Part shown: positions 20,873-29,498 of the stretch, piece by piece
Position numbering within the stretch: position 1 is the stretch's first letter
Layout of the letters: every line of letters starts with the position of its first letter
DNA from: Aurantiochytrium sp. KH105
Taxonomy: Eukaryota; Sar; Bigyra; Thraustochytrida; Thraustochytriidae
Assembly: GCA_003116975.1 (NCBI GenBank)
Contig: BGKB01000109.1
Coordinates: 186,001-250,000, forward strand
Length of the DNA stretch: 64,000 nt
Reading direction: 5' to 3'
Made by a program: the position numbers and the translations under genes
Notes under the pieces: generated by a model
What the model was told of the DNA's origin: nothing
Database searches by the model: none
Seen by the model: only the letters and a program-made list of their open reading frames with translations

Positions 20873-21976
20873 CTAACACTGTGTGCCAACGGTACGGCAA
20901 AGGCAGCTTTCTGGCAAGACGTGTCTCTTGCCAGTAGCCCTCGACTTGAGATGAACGTCGTCGAGACCAACTGTCTCGTACCACAAGGTATGGTCTCCGA
21001 GAATATGAATGGCCGAGAGATTATCGAGCATCTCGACGAACTCGCACTGTGATGGCGCCGTAGCAGAGAGCAATGAATTTGTGGGGAGCTTGAGCCAGCC
21101 AGCTGTCTCTGACAGCCCCAAATTGAAGCGCTGCGGGGACCCTGTAAAGGTGACGCTCGACAGCTTGTAAGCAAACCGCATGCCCGCGCCCCGTGCGCAA
21201 GCCCGGCACTCGAGGACAGCGAGGTTCGCGTCCGGATTTTTAGGCCTTGAAAAATCGCCTGAAAAGGCGCCAAGACTGAATGAAAGCTCGCCATTGTACG
21301 CCCAGGCTTGGAATCCAAGGAACTTGCTTGGAGCCGAGAAAAGCCATTGCTTGCGGTCAATACCGTTGCGGTCAATGTCGAGCAGCTCGTCGACGGCGTA
21401 GATAAAGTGGTTCAGTAGCCGATAGCTTGAGCGCTCGTGGACCGGGGCCTGCTGTGCAGCTCTGCTGTTGGAGAGAATAGTCCATCCGTCGGTGCCATCG
21501 CGAAAGTCACTTGCAGCGAGGACATGGTCAGACACCTCGGTGTCGGCGATTATGGTCACGTGTCCTTGCGCACTTGTTGCTTGGCCATCTGAGACGGTGT
21601 AACTGAAGGTGGCCAGCTTACCAGGCTTGGCGGCCACGCGGGGAGCCTCGTACATGATCCGCAACTTGGAGCGCACGGGTACGGGGTGCCCTGCCGACGT
21701 AATGACGGTCGATGTCGAGTATTTGGGACTGTGCCCGTGCTGCGCATACACCTTGGCCAGGTCATACAGCGTTCCTGCAGCAGGCAAACTTGTGATGGTC
21801 GCCTGAAGTTTGTCGCCGTCGTAGTCATAGCCAACGAGCGATATCTCTACCGACTTGCCTGGTGCAACGCGATATACGAGATGGTGTGCCTTGGGCACCG
21901 TGTTAGCGGCCGCTGCATGGCTAACGGAGAGTGCTGCAATGAGGGCGGCGACCACCGCGCGCACCAGGGAGCGCAT
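20873..21976 (-). CDS. Secreted protein with cadherin-like and laminin IV domains
   Basis: A 367-residue protein with a signal peptide (LVRAVVAALIAALSVSHAAAA). A cadherin/Ig-like beta domain follows at about 27-145. It has the phrases VGYDYDGDKLQATITSLPAAGTLYD and FSYTVSDGQATS typical of tandem-95/bacterial cadherin-like repeats. From about 155 to 350 the protein matches a laminin B (domain IV) module: ASDFRDGTDGWTIL, FSAPSKFLGFQAWAYNGELSFSLG, TFTGSPQRFNLGLSETAGWL and LDNLSAIHILGDHTLWYETVGLDDV. The short C-terminal tail contains three cysteines. Laminin IV domains are best known in animal basement membrane, but also occur in protist secreted proteins. A role in cell wall or matrix adhesion is inferred. 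There is no membrane anchor. Confidence 0.8.
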   Translation of the reverse strand: MRSLVRAVVAALIAALSVSHAAAANTVPKAHHLVYRVAPGKSVEISLVGYDYDGDKLQATITSLPAAGTLYDLAKVYAQHGHSPKYSTSTVITSAGHPVPVRSKLRIMYEAPRVAAKPGKLATFSYTVSDGQATSAQGHVTIIADTEVSDHVLAASDFRDGTDGWTILSNSRAAQQAPVHERSSYRLLNHFIYAVDELLDIDRNGIDRKQWLFSAPSKFLGFQAWAYNGELSFSLGAFSGDFSRPKNPDANLAVLECRACARGAGMRFAYKLSSVTFTGSPQRFNLGLSETAGWLKLPTNSLLSATAPSQCEFVEMLDNLSAIHILGDHTLWYETVGLDDVHLKSRATGKRHVLPESCLCRTVGTQC

Positions 21977-22888
21977 AGGCTCCGCGGTGCGCGGGTCTTT
22001 GTTAAAACGCTAGCTTTCCAACAAACGAACTTCGAGCGGACAGCAATTACAGAAGCGCACTGCAGTGCAACGTCGCGTTCGTCGTTGTTGGCGTCCTTGC
22101 AAAAATCGAGGAAAATGGGCAAGTCCGGCGATGAGGTTGACGAGGCGAAGAAGCGAGGTTCGTTGTTGCACCCTCTCCTTCTCCAACTTCTTCTCCTTTC
22201 GACCAGCTCTCTCGTGTCTAAGTTTGCGGCACAGCGTAGTGCTCCGCGCACGTGATGTAGCGCGAATGTTCGCGCCGGGGTAGGCGTCACCAAAGCCGGC
22301 TAGCGATCAAACGCACGCGCGCACTTGCGTGCGAGCGAGCGTGCGAGCGGCCGCTCACCCAGTCGCTCGACTAGCTGTTTGGATGCCAGATGCCTGCAGT
22401 GACTCCTTCTGTCCGTGGCGCACACCCCCTCTTTTTTTTGCGTAGGCTTTGCAGCAAGCAACACGTGCCAGACAGCTTGCCGGCCTCAATTTTGCTCTCA
22501 CGAATGAACGGCCAACAAAAGTCTCCACGTGCACTTTTTTTGGTCGACTCAAAGCTAGCTAAAGGCGCACGTACATGGGCGCACACCCCCTCCCCTCCCT
22601 TTATATTGCTCATTTTCGATCTTTCACGCACACTGTTGCCGCTCACCAGTGTTCGTTTGATCGGAGCGCTCTCAACTTCCCGAGTCCGAAGTAAAGTCGC
22701 ACCCCGCAAGGATATTGCACGTCGTCGCAGCGCACCATAACGGATCTTCCTTAAGGACTCCTAGGTCCTCCCTACCAAGGTGCCGTTGCCCGTGAGTGCG
22801 CACACAAGGCTCGCTCGAGGGCAGCGGCCGGGGACGCGCCGAGCGAGCCGTTCACGCCGTGAGCGCCCGAAAGTTCGTCGCGCTCGCC

Positions 22889-22965
22889 CTGGCTGACTGG
22901 CTGGCTGGCTGATTGATTGGCTAGCTGGATGGATAGATGGATGGATGGATGGCTGGCTGGCTAAC
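22889..22965. repeat. CTGG/GATG tetranucleotide repeats
   Basis: Imperfect CTGG units grading into GGAT units and back to CTGG. Confidence 0.85.
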
Positions 22966-23097
22966 GCGTACGGAGCGACCGAGCGCAGTCAGGCATGTCT
23001 GAACGTTAACAATAAATAATAGATTTCGCAAGTTATTTTCCCCTGCTGCCTACAAGCGACTGCGACGCAATGCAAATAAACAAATCAAAGTTTCCCT

Positions 23098-23190
23098 ACA
23101 AGTGCGTGACGGCGGCCGCAAGTGGAAAAGACGCGCGTGCAAGTGGAGAATAGGCGCGCGCAAGTGGAGAATAGGCACGCGCAAGTAAAG
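23098..23190 (+). promoter_or_regulatory. Five-copy 21-bp periodic GCAAGTGG array
   Basis: The motif (G/A)CAAGTG starts at 23098, 23119, 23140, 23161 and, in a weaker form, 23182. Every step is 21 bp. The two best copies read GCAAGTGGAGAATAGG followed by a GC-rich linker. It ends about 200 bp before the pseudokinase ATG. Related copies occur at 10.8 kb and 34.5 kb. The period equals two DNA turns, so bound factors would sit on the same face. The promoter role is inferred. Confidence 0.55.
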
Positions 23191-23390
23191 AACGGGGCCG
23201 GGCGGCCGCGGCGGTACCGAGGAGAGGTACCTCGACGCGGTACCGGTAGCGCCAATAGTCGATAAAAAAATAAATAAGAGATGGATCGAGGGCATCGATC
23301 CTGGAATACTTTGCGTCGCCACGTCGCTTTGCTCGCGAAGAGCCCGCGGCAGAGCGGCTTCGAGGAGCTCGCGCGGGCGCGGCGGCGAGC

Positions 23391-26300
23391 ATGGGCGCGC
23401 GCGCGTCGGCGCCCGAGGGCGCGGCGGACGGCGGCGGCGGCGGCGGGAGGTCGACGTGCTGGCGCGAGGGCTCGAATGTGAGGTTCAACGAAAAGCTCTT
23501 CGCGGCGAGCCGTGACGAGCGCCGCGCGCGGCTGCGCAGGCTGCTGGAGGAGGACCCGGAGGACGCCGCCCTGCACATCGGCATCGACGAAAACCCGGGG
23601 TACGACCTCGCCGCGCGGAACGAGCCTGCGAGCGGCAGAGTCGTCCGCGGCGAGGGGGATCCTGGGACGCGTGCCAAGGGCAGGGGATCCCAGGGAGGAC
23701 CTCCTGGCCACGCCCAGCTGCTCTTCGTCGAGGACGAATTAAGCGAGGATGGAGAGGACGATGACGAAGTGGGAGAGGGCGAGAATTATCCATCCGACGC
23801 CCGGACCGGCAGTGCCCAGACGAGGAGCGATGGTCGAGGAGGTAGTAGCAATCAACAATTGCGACCGATTGGAGTTCCGTTTCCAAGCATTCCGCGCCAG
23901 GTGCAACCCGAAGATGACCACGACCCGGAAAGTGTGATTCCTTACGAGGTCTTGCAACGTGTCTCGGAACAGGCACGTGCGCGTGGTTTCGCCAAGCGTT
24001 CCGGAACGTCGCAGGTCCCAGCAGCAGGAGTCGACCGCATTGCCCCATCCAAGACCTCGTACAATGCCCCGCTCGTCGGGCAGCCTCTTGCTCAGATTCC
24101 GGAGGATTCCAAACTCACCAATGAAGACTGGGACGAAGATGACGAGGATGATGATGACATCGACGATGACGAAGCATACATGGGGGGGCTTGCACGTGAC
24201 GATGATGATGCTGGTGATGATGATGACGAGGAGGAAGAAGACCATGAACATGCCGATCATCTTGACAACGAAAGCGATCAAGTCTCGGACGAACAGGATG
24301 AGAGCCCTGTATCTTTGGACGGTGCCGATGCTTTCAGGAGTGCCGACGAGGGAAAAGGCGAGGCTTCGAAATCCAGCGACGAAATCGCCGCAGAGATCGA
24401 GCAGGCCCATGCCACAGGCCTCGAGACGGCTAAAAAGGGAGAACTCATGCCGTCGAGTAATGTTGCGCAAAAAGAGGCCCAGATTCCGCCACGCGGACCT
24501 CCTGCAAAGGACGGTTCCGCGACGGGCAAAGCTTCGGCAAGCTCGAGAATTCCTTCGCGCCAACTGCCTGGGACCCCGACGGGACTTCGCGAAAGCAAAG
24601 ATCTTGACTTGCGAGATGTCCAATTCTTGCCTTCATTATCCAAACGCGGAAATCGAATGGGGTACCTCGGGCGTCAGCTGGTAGAGCTCCATGTGATCAA
24701 ACTCCGCGACTTGCCTACGACGGCTCGTTTTGCGGAAGAGTACTCTTCAAATCTGCGCTGGATCGCGCATGAATACTTGACACCCATTTATGGCGTGAGC
24801 AAACGCAAAGAGAATCTCTTTGTCGTCGCGACTGGCTTTGTGGAGTTCACTTTGCAGGAGCTTCTCAATACGGCCTCTGAGATTCCGTATCCATTCGTTC
24901 TCCGATTTGCCTTTCAGCTTTGTGGCGTGCTCATGTACCTGCACCAGCAAAAGCTCGCTCACTTCAACATACATGCTCATACTGTCTTCATGGATACTGC
25001 GCAGCCCCCAAACCTGCGTCTTCTCGACACGGGCATCGGGCGCGCGTACCAAGGCTCGCCCTTTGCTGTGGGAAATCACAACATTCTCGTTGCCCCGGAG
25101 TTGCACTCGGAGGCAATGCGGCGGCGCAAGGACGGCGAGGCGCTCGATGGTGGACCCATAGATGTCTTTCATTTCGCCTTTGTGCTCTGGGAAATGCTCG
25201 CGGGCGTAAATGCCGCCTCTGTGACAAGTAAAATGAAGGACAAGTCCAAACTTCGCGCGCAAGAGACCGCATCACGCGGGCCATCGTCCAAGATTTCAGG
25301 CAGGAGCTCTGCGATGAGCTCAGAAACAGACTCTGTTGAGGGAGAGCGCCTTCATTGCGAGATTGAGGAGAACACCCGTCCGCCTCTCCTGGGTGTCCCG
25401 CCCGAGTTTCGACCCTTGCTCGCACAGTGCTGGGCCAATGATCCCGCCCAGCGCCCCCGGGTCGCTGGCTTGGCGCAACGGATCAAGAAACTCATTCTTG
25501 CAACGCGCCAGCAGTTCGAGCCTGTACGATTTTTCTCTCCGCAAGAGGGACTCGCTTCAGCAAATCTCCCTCTTTGCACGCCTGCGGCCGTGCGCAGCAG
25601 ACGGCGGGCGCGAATGCTCGGCAAGGAAAGACTTAAACTCCAGGTCAATCTTTGCGTTCTCCAAGACATTGCATCGACCGCGGCCGTCTCGTCAACAGCA
25701 GAGGTCGTGAGGTCAGATATCTTTGAAGGCCCGGGGCTTGCCTTCCGTAAACAAAATGCTGTGGACCTCCGCACTCTCGAAATTTGGCGGATCGAGCCTC
25801 TTTTGCGTGCCGACTCGATCAACAGTAGTGCCAACAGCAGAGGACTTCATCATGACAAGGCGAGCCAGGTCGTGCACCATTGTCGCGAACTGCGAGAACG
25901 TTTTGCCAAGTGTCCTGGTCTCTGCATACCGCACAGCTTTCGTCGCGCGGCGCCACAGAGCGCCGGCTCTCCAGAGTCCTCAGCCAAGGGCTCCGTCTTG
26001 CTCGATTACGTCAATGGCGTGTCCCTACAAGATATTCTTGACCGCGGAGGCTGCGTTGAGCCGCATTTTCTTGCGCGGGTCGCTTGGGGCGTGCTGCAAG
26101 GTCTCGGATGGCTGCATCGCTTTGGTCAGTCGCACGGCGCGCTTTGTCCGCGGAACATTCTGCTTGACCGCGCAGGCAACGTCCATTTGTCAGGCCTGCA
26201 CGTGTCTCCGAGCGCGACCGCAGTACGTATGGAGGAGATTTGGCGCGAAGAAACAACTGAGATCGGCTTTGTGGCACCCGAGGTTCTTCTCGGCAACGCC

Positions 26301-28436
26301 CGAGACCCTCGCGGAGATATATGGTCCCTTGGAATGTGTCTTTGGGCTTGCGCGAGCGGACAGGCGCCACTCACGCACATTACCACCTTTGAGCAGGCCC
26401 GCGAGTATGCCGCAAGCTACTCGATGACCCCAAATTTGGACCAAGACGTAGTTACTCAAGCTTTTCGCAAGTTTGTGGGTCGGTGCATCCTCTCACTGCG
26501 CGAAGAGCGTCCACGTTGCGACGATCTGTTATTGGATGACTTCTTGCACGAGTATGTAGACTACCAGCCATTCAGCGTTGAAAGGAGCGATGGAACACTC
26601 GTGCTTATGGATCCGGACGAGGGCAAACTACACGACGACCCTACCGATATGGAGACCCCGATTTCGAAGGCGCGTGCAAATAATCGACTCGAGCGACTCA
26701 TTGTTCGCCATGAGGTCGCAGTTCTCACGTCTTGTGTGAAGCAGGCTTCGCTGGATGGCCAAGTGCCGACCGCGGAAGTCAAGGTCGATCGCTTTGCGCA
26801 TCAGCTCACTTCGTTATATCCAGATCACGTGCGCCGTCTCTTGGCCACCCTCTGGGGTCCCGGTCTGACAAATGCGCCCGCATACAACAACGTCGAAGTC
26901 GATATGACACGTATACATGCGGAGACGGAAAACCTTTTGCAGGAGCTCTCGCAGCGCGCCCTCTCTGCCAAACAGCCTGCTGGCGCCTCCGAGGTCGAAG
27001 CCAAGCCTTCTAGCGTCTTGGAGGCAGCAATAATGGAGCTCACGTGGCATGTGGCGCTTGTAACTGGGCAGGTCTCGGGCAAGTCTTCTCCGAGTGACTG
27101 GGAAGTCTATCTGTCGAAGATCCTCTGGCGACAGGGCATTATTGGCCTTTCTGCAGAGGCGCTGGCAGAGCGAGGACTCCTGGACGTGATGCTGCAAACG
27201 CGCGTGCCTCGAGTTGTTGTCCTCGACGCTGATTCGGATGGTCTTGAGATCCTCTTTGATCTCAGCGCGGCTCTCAAGGAGGATGCGGACCTCTTTGTGC
27301 TTTCTGCTCGTCCCAATGAACACATGCACGATGCAAAGGGGGAGAAAATTAGCCGCGCCGGATTCGCCGAGGTGGTTCTCGGCCGTCTGGCGCTCATGTA
27401 CGTCTTGCTTGCGCGGCAAGGCGCCATCATTCTTCACGAGCAGGGCGACCCTGTGTTATACAGTATTGCATCCTTTGGTCGCAAACGCGAGCCGCATCGG
27501 ACATTCGAGACGCGGTATGACGTTTTTGTAGGGTGCCCATTCGAGAGCGACGGCGACGCGCAGACAGCCTCTCAGGTTATCGTGAGCTGGCTCGCCACCA
27601 AACCATCCGAATTGCTGCTGGCTTGGGCGCGCCATGACGACGCGGAGAATGTGAGCCACTTTTTGGAACGTCTTGTAACTCTCGAGCTCACGTCCTCGGT
27701 TCTTTTTTACGCCTTTCCCTCCGATGCGCGGGCCTATTCGGGCATGGTTCGAGCCATCGCCCATGCGGTGTGCGGCAAGCCTGTGGTCGTTGTCTTTGGG
27801 CCACTGCCAAGCGAAGGCGACGAGGGCTCCGAGCAAGCATCGACCGCAGATATGCGTCGTGCAAGAGAGCTCTTTCTCAAGCATCTTGAACCTCTGATTG
27901 GCGACACTGTGCACATTTTCGATACAGCTGCCATGGACGAGGCCATTGAGATGGCTATCAGCATCAGCACCCTTCAGGACTCGTCGCTGCTCGCGTCGCT
28001 CGAGGCACCATTGGAGTCTGGATTGTCGACAGACTCAACTGATGGTGCCAAGTCTGCTACCGCTTCTGAAGGCACGGACGTGACTGTGTATGCGCGGACA
28101 GACGCTTTCTCTTCGACTGTGCAAAAGCTTGTGGAAACTTGGGACCACGCTCGTGTGCTCAAGGATCTTGGCGACGCTGCTCTCCAGGGTGATTCGACAT
28201 GGTCAATGCCGCAGGGCCTGCATAACGAACTGAACATGGCCGCCCAGCTCGTGCAACGCACGTTGTCGGCAGTCAGTGGCGTTGCTGTTGGTTCGGAACC
28301 CCCTTCGTTTGCGGATCCGAATCTCGAGGTGGCCGTGCAGGCTCTCCCGAGTGCCTTTGACCGTTCTTCGTCCTCGTTGTCCTCGTCGTCATCTGCGTCG
28401 GGCCCTTCTGCTGTTTCCGGTCCAGACGAGCGCTAA
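23391..28436 (+). CDS. Giant tandem pseudokinase with acidic N-terminus
   Basis: Uninterrupted 1681-residue protein. It starts MGARAS, which fits the N-myristoylation pattern (Gly2, Ser6), so membrane tethering is possible. Residues about 110-400 are disordered and rich in Asp/Glu runs. A first kinase-like domain covers about 415-710. It has a possible VIK lysine, but HRD is HFN and DFG is DTG, while APE is kept. A second, STE-like domain covers about 740-1060. It has HGA in place of HRD and LSG in place of DFG, with APE and DIWSLG retained. Both should be catalytically dead or very weak. The last 600 residues contain an ordered alpha/beta region (VPRVVVLDADSDGLEILF, GKPVVVVFGPLP) that I cannot assign. 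Inference: signalling scaffold. No introns. Confidence 0.8.
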   Translation: MGARASAPEGAADGGGGGGRSTCWREGSNVRFNEKLFAASRDERRARLRRLLEEDPEDAALHIGIDENPGYDLAARNEPASGRVVRGEGDPGTRAKGRGSQGGPPGHAQLLFVEDELSEDGEDDDEVGEGENYPSDARTGSAQTRSDGRGGSSNQQLRPIGVPFPSIPRQVQPEDDHDPESVIPYEVLQRVSEQARARGFAKRSGTSQVPAAGVDRIAPSKTSYNAPLVGQPLAQIPEDSKLTNEDWDEDDEDDDDIDDDEAYMGGLARDDDDAGDDDDEEEEDHEHADHLDNESDQVSDEQDESPVSLDGADAFRSADEGKGEASKSSDEIAAEIEQAHATGLETAKKGELMPSSNVAQKEAQIPPRGPPAKDGSATGKASASSRIPSRQLPGTPTGLRESKDLDLRDVQFLPSLSKRGNRMGYLGRQLVELHVIKLRDLPTTARFAEEYSSNLRWIAHEYLTPIYGVSKRKENLFVVATGFVEFTLQELLNTASEIPYPFVLRFAFQLCGVLMYLHQQKLAHFNIHAHTVFMDTAQPPNLRLLDTGIGRAYQGSPFAVGNHNILVAPELHSEAMRRRKDGEALDGGPIDVFHFAFVLWEMLAGVNAASVTSKMKDKSKLRAQETASRGPSSKISGRSSAMSSETDSVEGERLHCEIEENTRPPLLGVPPEFRPLLAQCWANDPAQRPRVAGLAQRIKKLILATRQQFEPVRFFSPQEGLASANLPLCTPAAVRSRRRARMLGKERLKLQVNLCVLQDIASTAAVSSTAEVVRSDIFEGPGLAFRKQNAVDLRTLEIWRIEPLLRADSINSSANSRGLHHDKASQVVHHCRELRERFAKCPGLCIPHSFRRAAPQSAGSPESSAKGSVLLDYVNGVSLQDILDRGGCVEPHFLARVAWGVLQGLGWLHRFGQSHGALCPRNILLDRAGNVHLSGLHVSPSATAVRMEEIWREETTEIGFVAPEVLLGNARDPRGDIWSLGMCLWACASGQAPLTHITTFEQAREYAASYSMTPNLDQDVVTQAFRKFVGRCILSLREERPRCDDLLLDDFLHEYVDYQPFSVERSDGTLVLMDPDEGKLHDDPTDMETPISKARANNRLERLIVRHEVAVLTSCVKQASLDGQVPTAEVKVDRFAHQLTSLYPDHVRRLLATLWGPGLTNAPAYNNVEVDMTRIHAETENLLQELSQRALSAKQPAGASEVEAKPSSVLEAAIMELTWHVALVTGQVSGKSSPSDWEVYLSKILWRQGIIGLSAEALAERGLLDVMLQTRVPRVVVLDADSDGLEILFDLSAALKEDADLFVLSARPNEHMHDAKGEKISRAGFAEVVLGRLALMYVLLARQGAIILHEQGDPVLYSIASFGRKREPHRTFETRYDVFVGCPFESDGDAQTASQVIVSWLATKPSELLLAWARHDDAENVSHFLERLVTLELTSSVLFYAFPSDARAYSGMVRAIAHAVCGKPVVVVFGPLPSEGDEGSEQASTADMRRARELFLKHLEPLIGDTVHIFDTAAMDEAIEMAISISTLQDSSLLASLEAPLESGLSTDSTDGAKSATASEGTDVTVYARTDAFSSTVQKLVETWDHARVLKDLGDAALQGDSTWSMPQGLHNELNMAAQLVQRTLSAVSGVAVGSEPPSFADPNLEVAVQALPSAFDRSSSSLSSSSSASGPSAVSGPDER

Positions 28437-28808
28437 TTCCTTTTGCTTTTCAATTCGCATAACGTTTTGACTCTGCGTCATCTTTGTTTGGGATGTGCTC
28501 TTTTTCTTGCTTGTTTGCGTATACTACTACTACTACTGGCCGCCGCGGTTTTGGCCCTTGATGTCATGTCATTTCAGGTCATGTCATGTCATGTCAGTTC
28601 ATGCCTTGTCATGTCATGCTTCTTCGCTTCTTCCACAGTTCCTCTCGTTGGGTTCATGACCAGCAAACAACATTGACGAGGTGAGAGAACTTGCAAGAGA
28701 AAAAAGAAAAGAAAAGAAAGAAAGCGCGATTCGCCCAGCCAGCCTTTTCACGCCCCTGCGCAGGCAAATTGCTCTTGCATCGTGGCACGTGCGCAAGTTT
28801 GGCGCAAG
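28437..28808. other. Short intergenic region
   Basis: Holds a CATGT pentamer repeat and an A-rich stretch before the ATP23 gene. I see no gene. Confidence 0.7.
28562..28616. repeat. (CATGT)n pentanucleotide repeat
   Basis: About ten imperfect CATGT/CATTT/CAGTT units in the 3' flank of the pseudokinase gene. Confidence 0.85.
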
Positions 28809-29498
28809 ATGAGCGACGCAAGCGAGACAGGCCCCGCGGCCCCGGCCTCCACGACGCCAGCCTCGGAGTCGCCGGTCTCGGAACAGCAAGCACAAGAGGC
28901 AGCGGGACCGAAGCAAGGCATGAGTGGTGGCGCAAGCACCAGCGCGGCGCGAAGCACGTGCGAGGGGTACCGCGACAAGGCGATGACGAGCGAAAAGGTG
29001 AAGATCGTCCGCGAGGGCATGGAGAAGCTGGGCTGCGACGTTCCCTTGCCAGAATTCTTTCGTTGCAGACCGTGCGAGAATGAGGGCATCATTGGTGCCT
29101 TTTCACCCGCGAACGAGAGCGACAAGGGCCATGTGCTCTTGTGCGAGGACAACATTGAAAAGTTTAGCGTCTCTTCGGCACACGTGGAGCGAACAGCGGC
29201 TCACGAGCTGATTCATGCCTATGACCACTGCCGGGCCAAGCTTGACTGGCAAAATTGCCTTCATTTGGCATGCACTGAGATTCGTGCTGCCAACCTCTCT
29301 GGAGACTGCACGATGAAAGCTGAGATGGGTCGCGGGCAGTTTTCCATCAAGGGTCAGGGCGAACGCTGCATTCGAAGACGCGCAGAATTGTCAATTGCGG
29401 GTCACGAGCATTGCAAGGACATCGCCAAGGCTGCTGTAGACAAGGTTTTTGACAAGTGCATTGCAGACCGCGCACCTTTTATTGGCAAATTCTACTGA
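28809..29498 (+). CDS. ATP23: ATP23-like mitochondrial metalloprotease
   Basis: Predicted 229-residue homologue of Atp23, the intermembrane-space protease and chaperone that processes ATP synthase subunit Atp6 in yeast. The zinc-protease signature HELIH sits in AAHELIHAYDHCR. The surrounding pattern is typical: an N-terminal Cys-rich segment (FRCRPC), then LLCEDNI, then LACTEIRAANLSGDC. The C-terminal part has RRRAELSIAGHEHC and PFIGKFY, close to the family ending PFD. Many cysteines fit disulphide-based import. The frame extends nine codons upstream to a GTG; the ATG at 28809 follows a GCGCAAGT motif. It is tail-to-tail with DNA ligase I, and the two frames overlap by a few bases. Confidence 0.9.
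   Translation: MSDASETGPAAPASTTPASESPVSEQQAQEAAGPKQGMSGGASTSAARSTCEGYRDKAMTSEKVKIVREGMEKLGCDVPLPEFFRCRPCENEGIIGAFSPANESDKGHVLLCEDNIEKFSVSSAHVERTAAHELIHAYDHCRAKLDWQNCLHLACTEIRAANLSGDCTMKAEMGRGQFSIKGQGERCIRRRAELSIAGHEHCKDIAKAAVDKVFDKCIADRAPFIGKFY

Larger units (their letters stand above)
21977..23390. other. Divergent intergenic region with promoter-like array
   Basis: Lies between the divergent laminin-IV and pseudokinase genes. It holds CTGG/GGAT repeats near 22.9 kb and a five-copy 21-bp periodic motif close to the pseudokinase start. No supported gene. Confidence 0.6.

Noticed and set aside
23391-23408. MGARAS start looks like a retroviral Gag N-terminus
   Set aside because: The six residues are a general myristoylation pattern; nothing else in the protein is retroviral and the rest is kinase-like.
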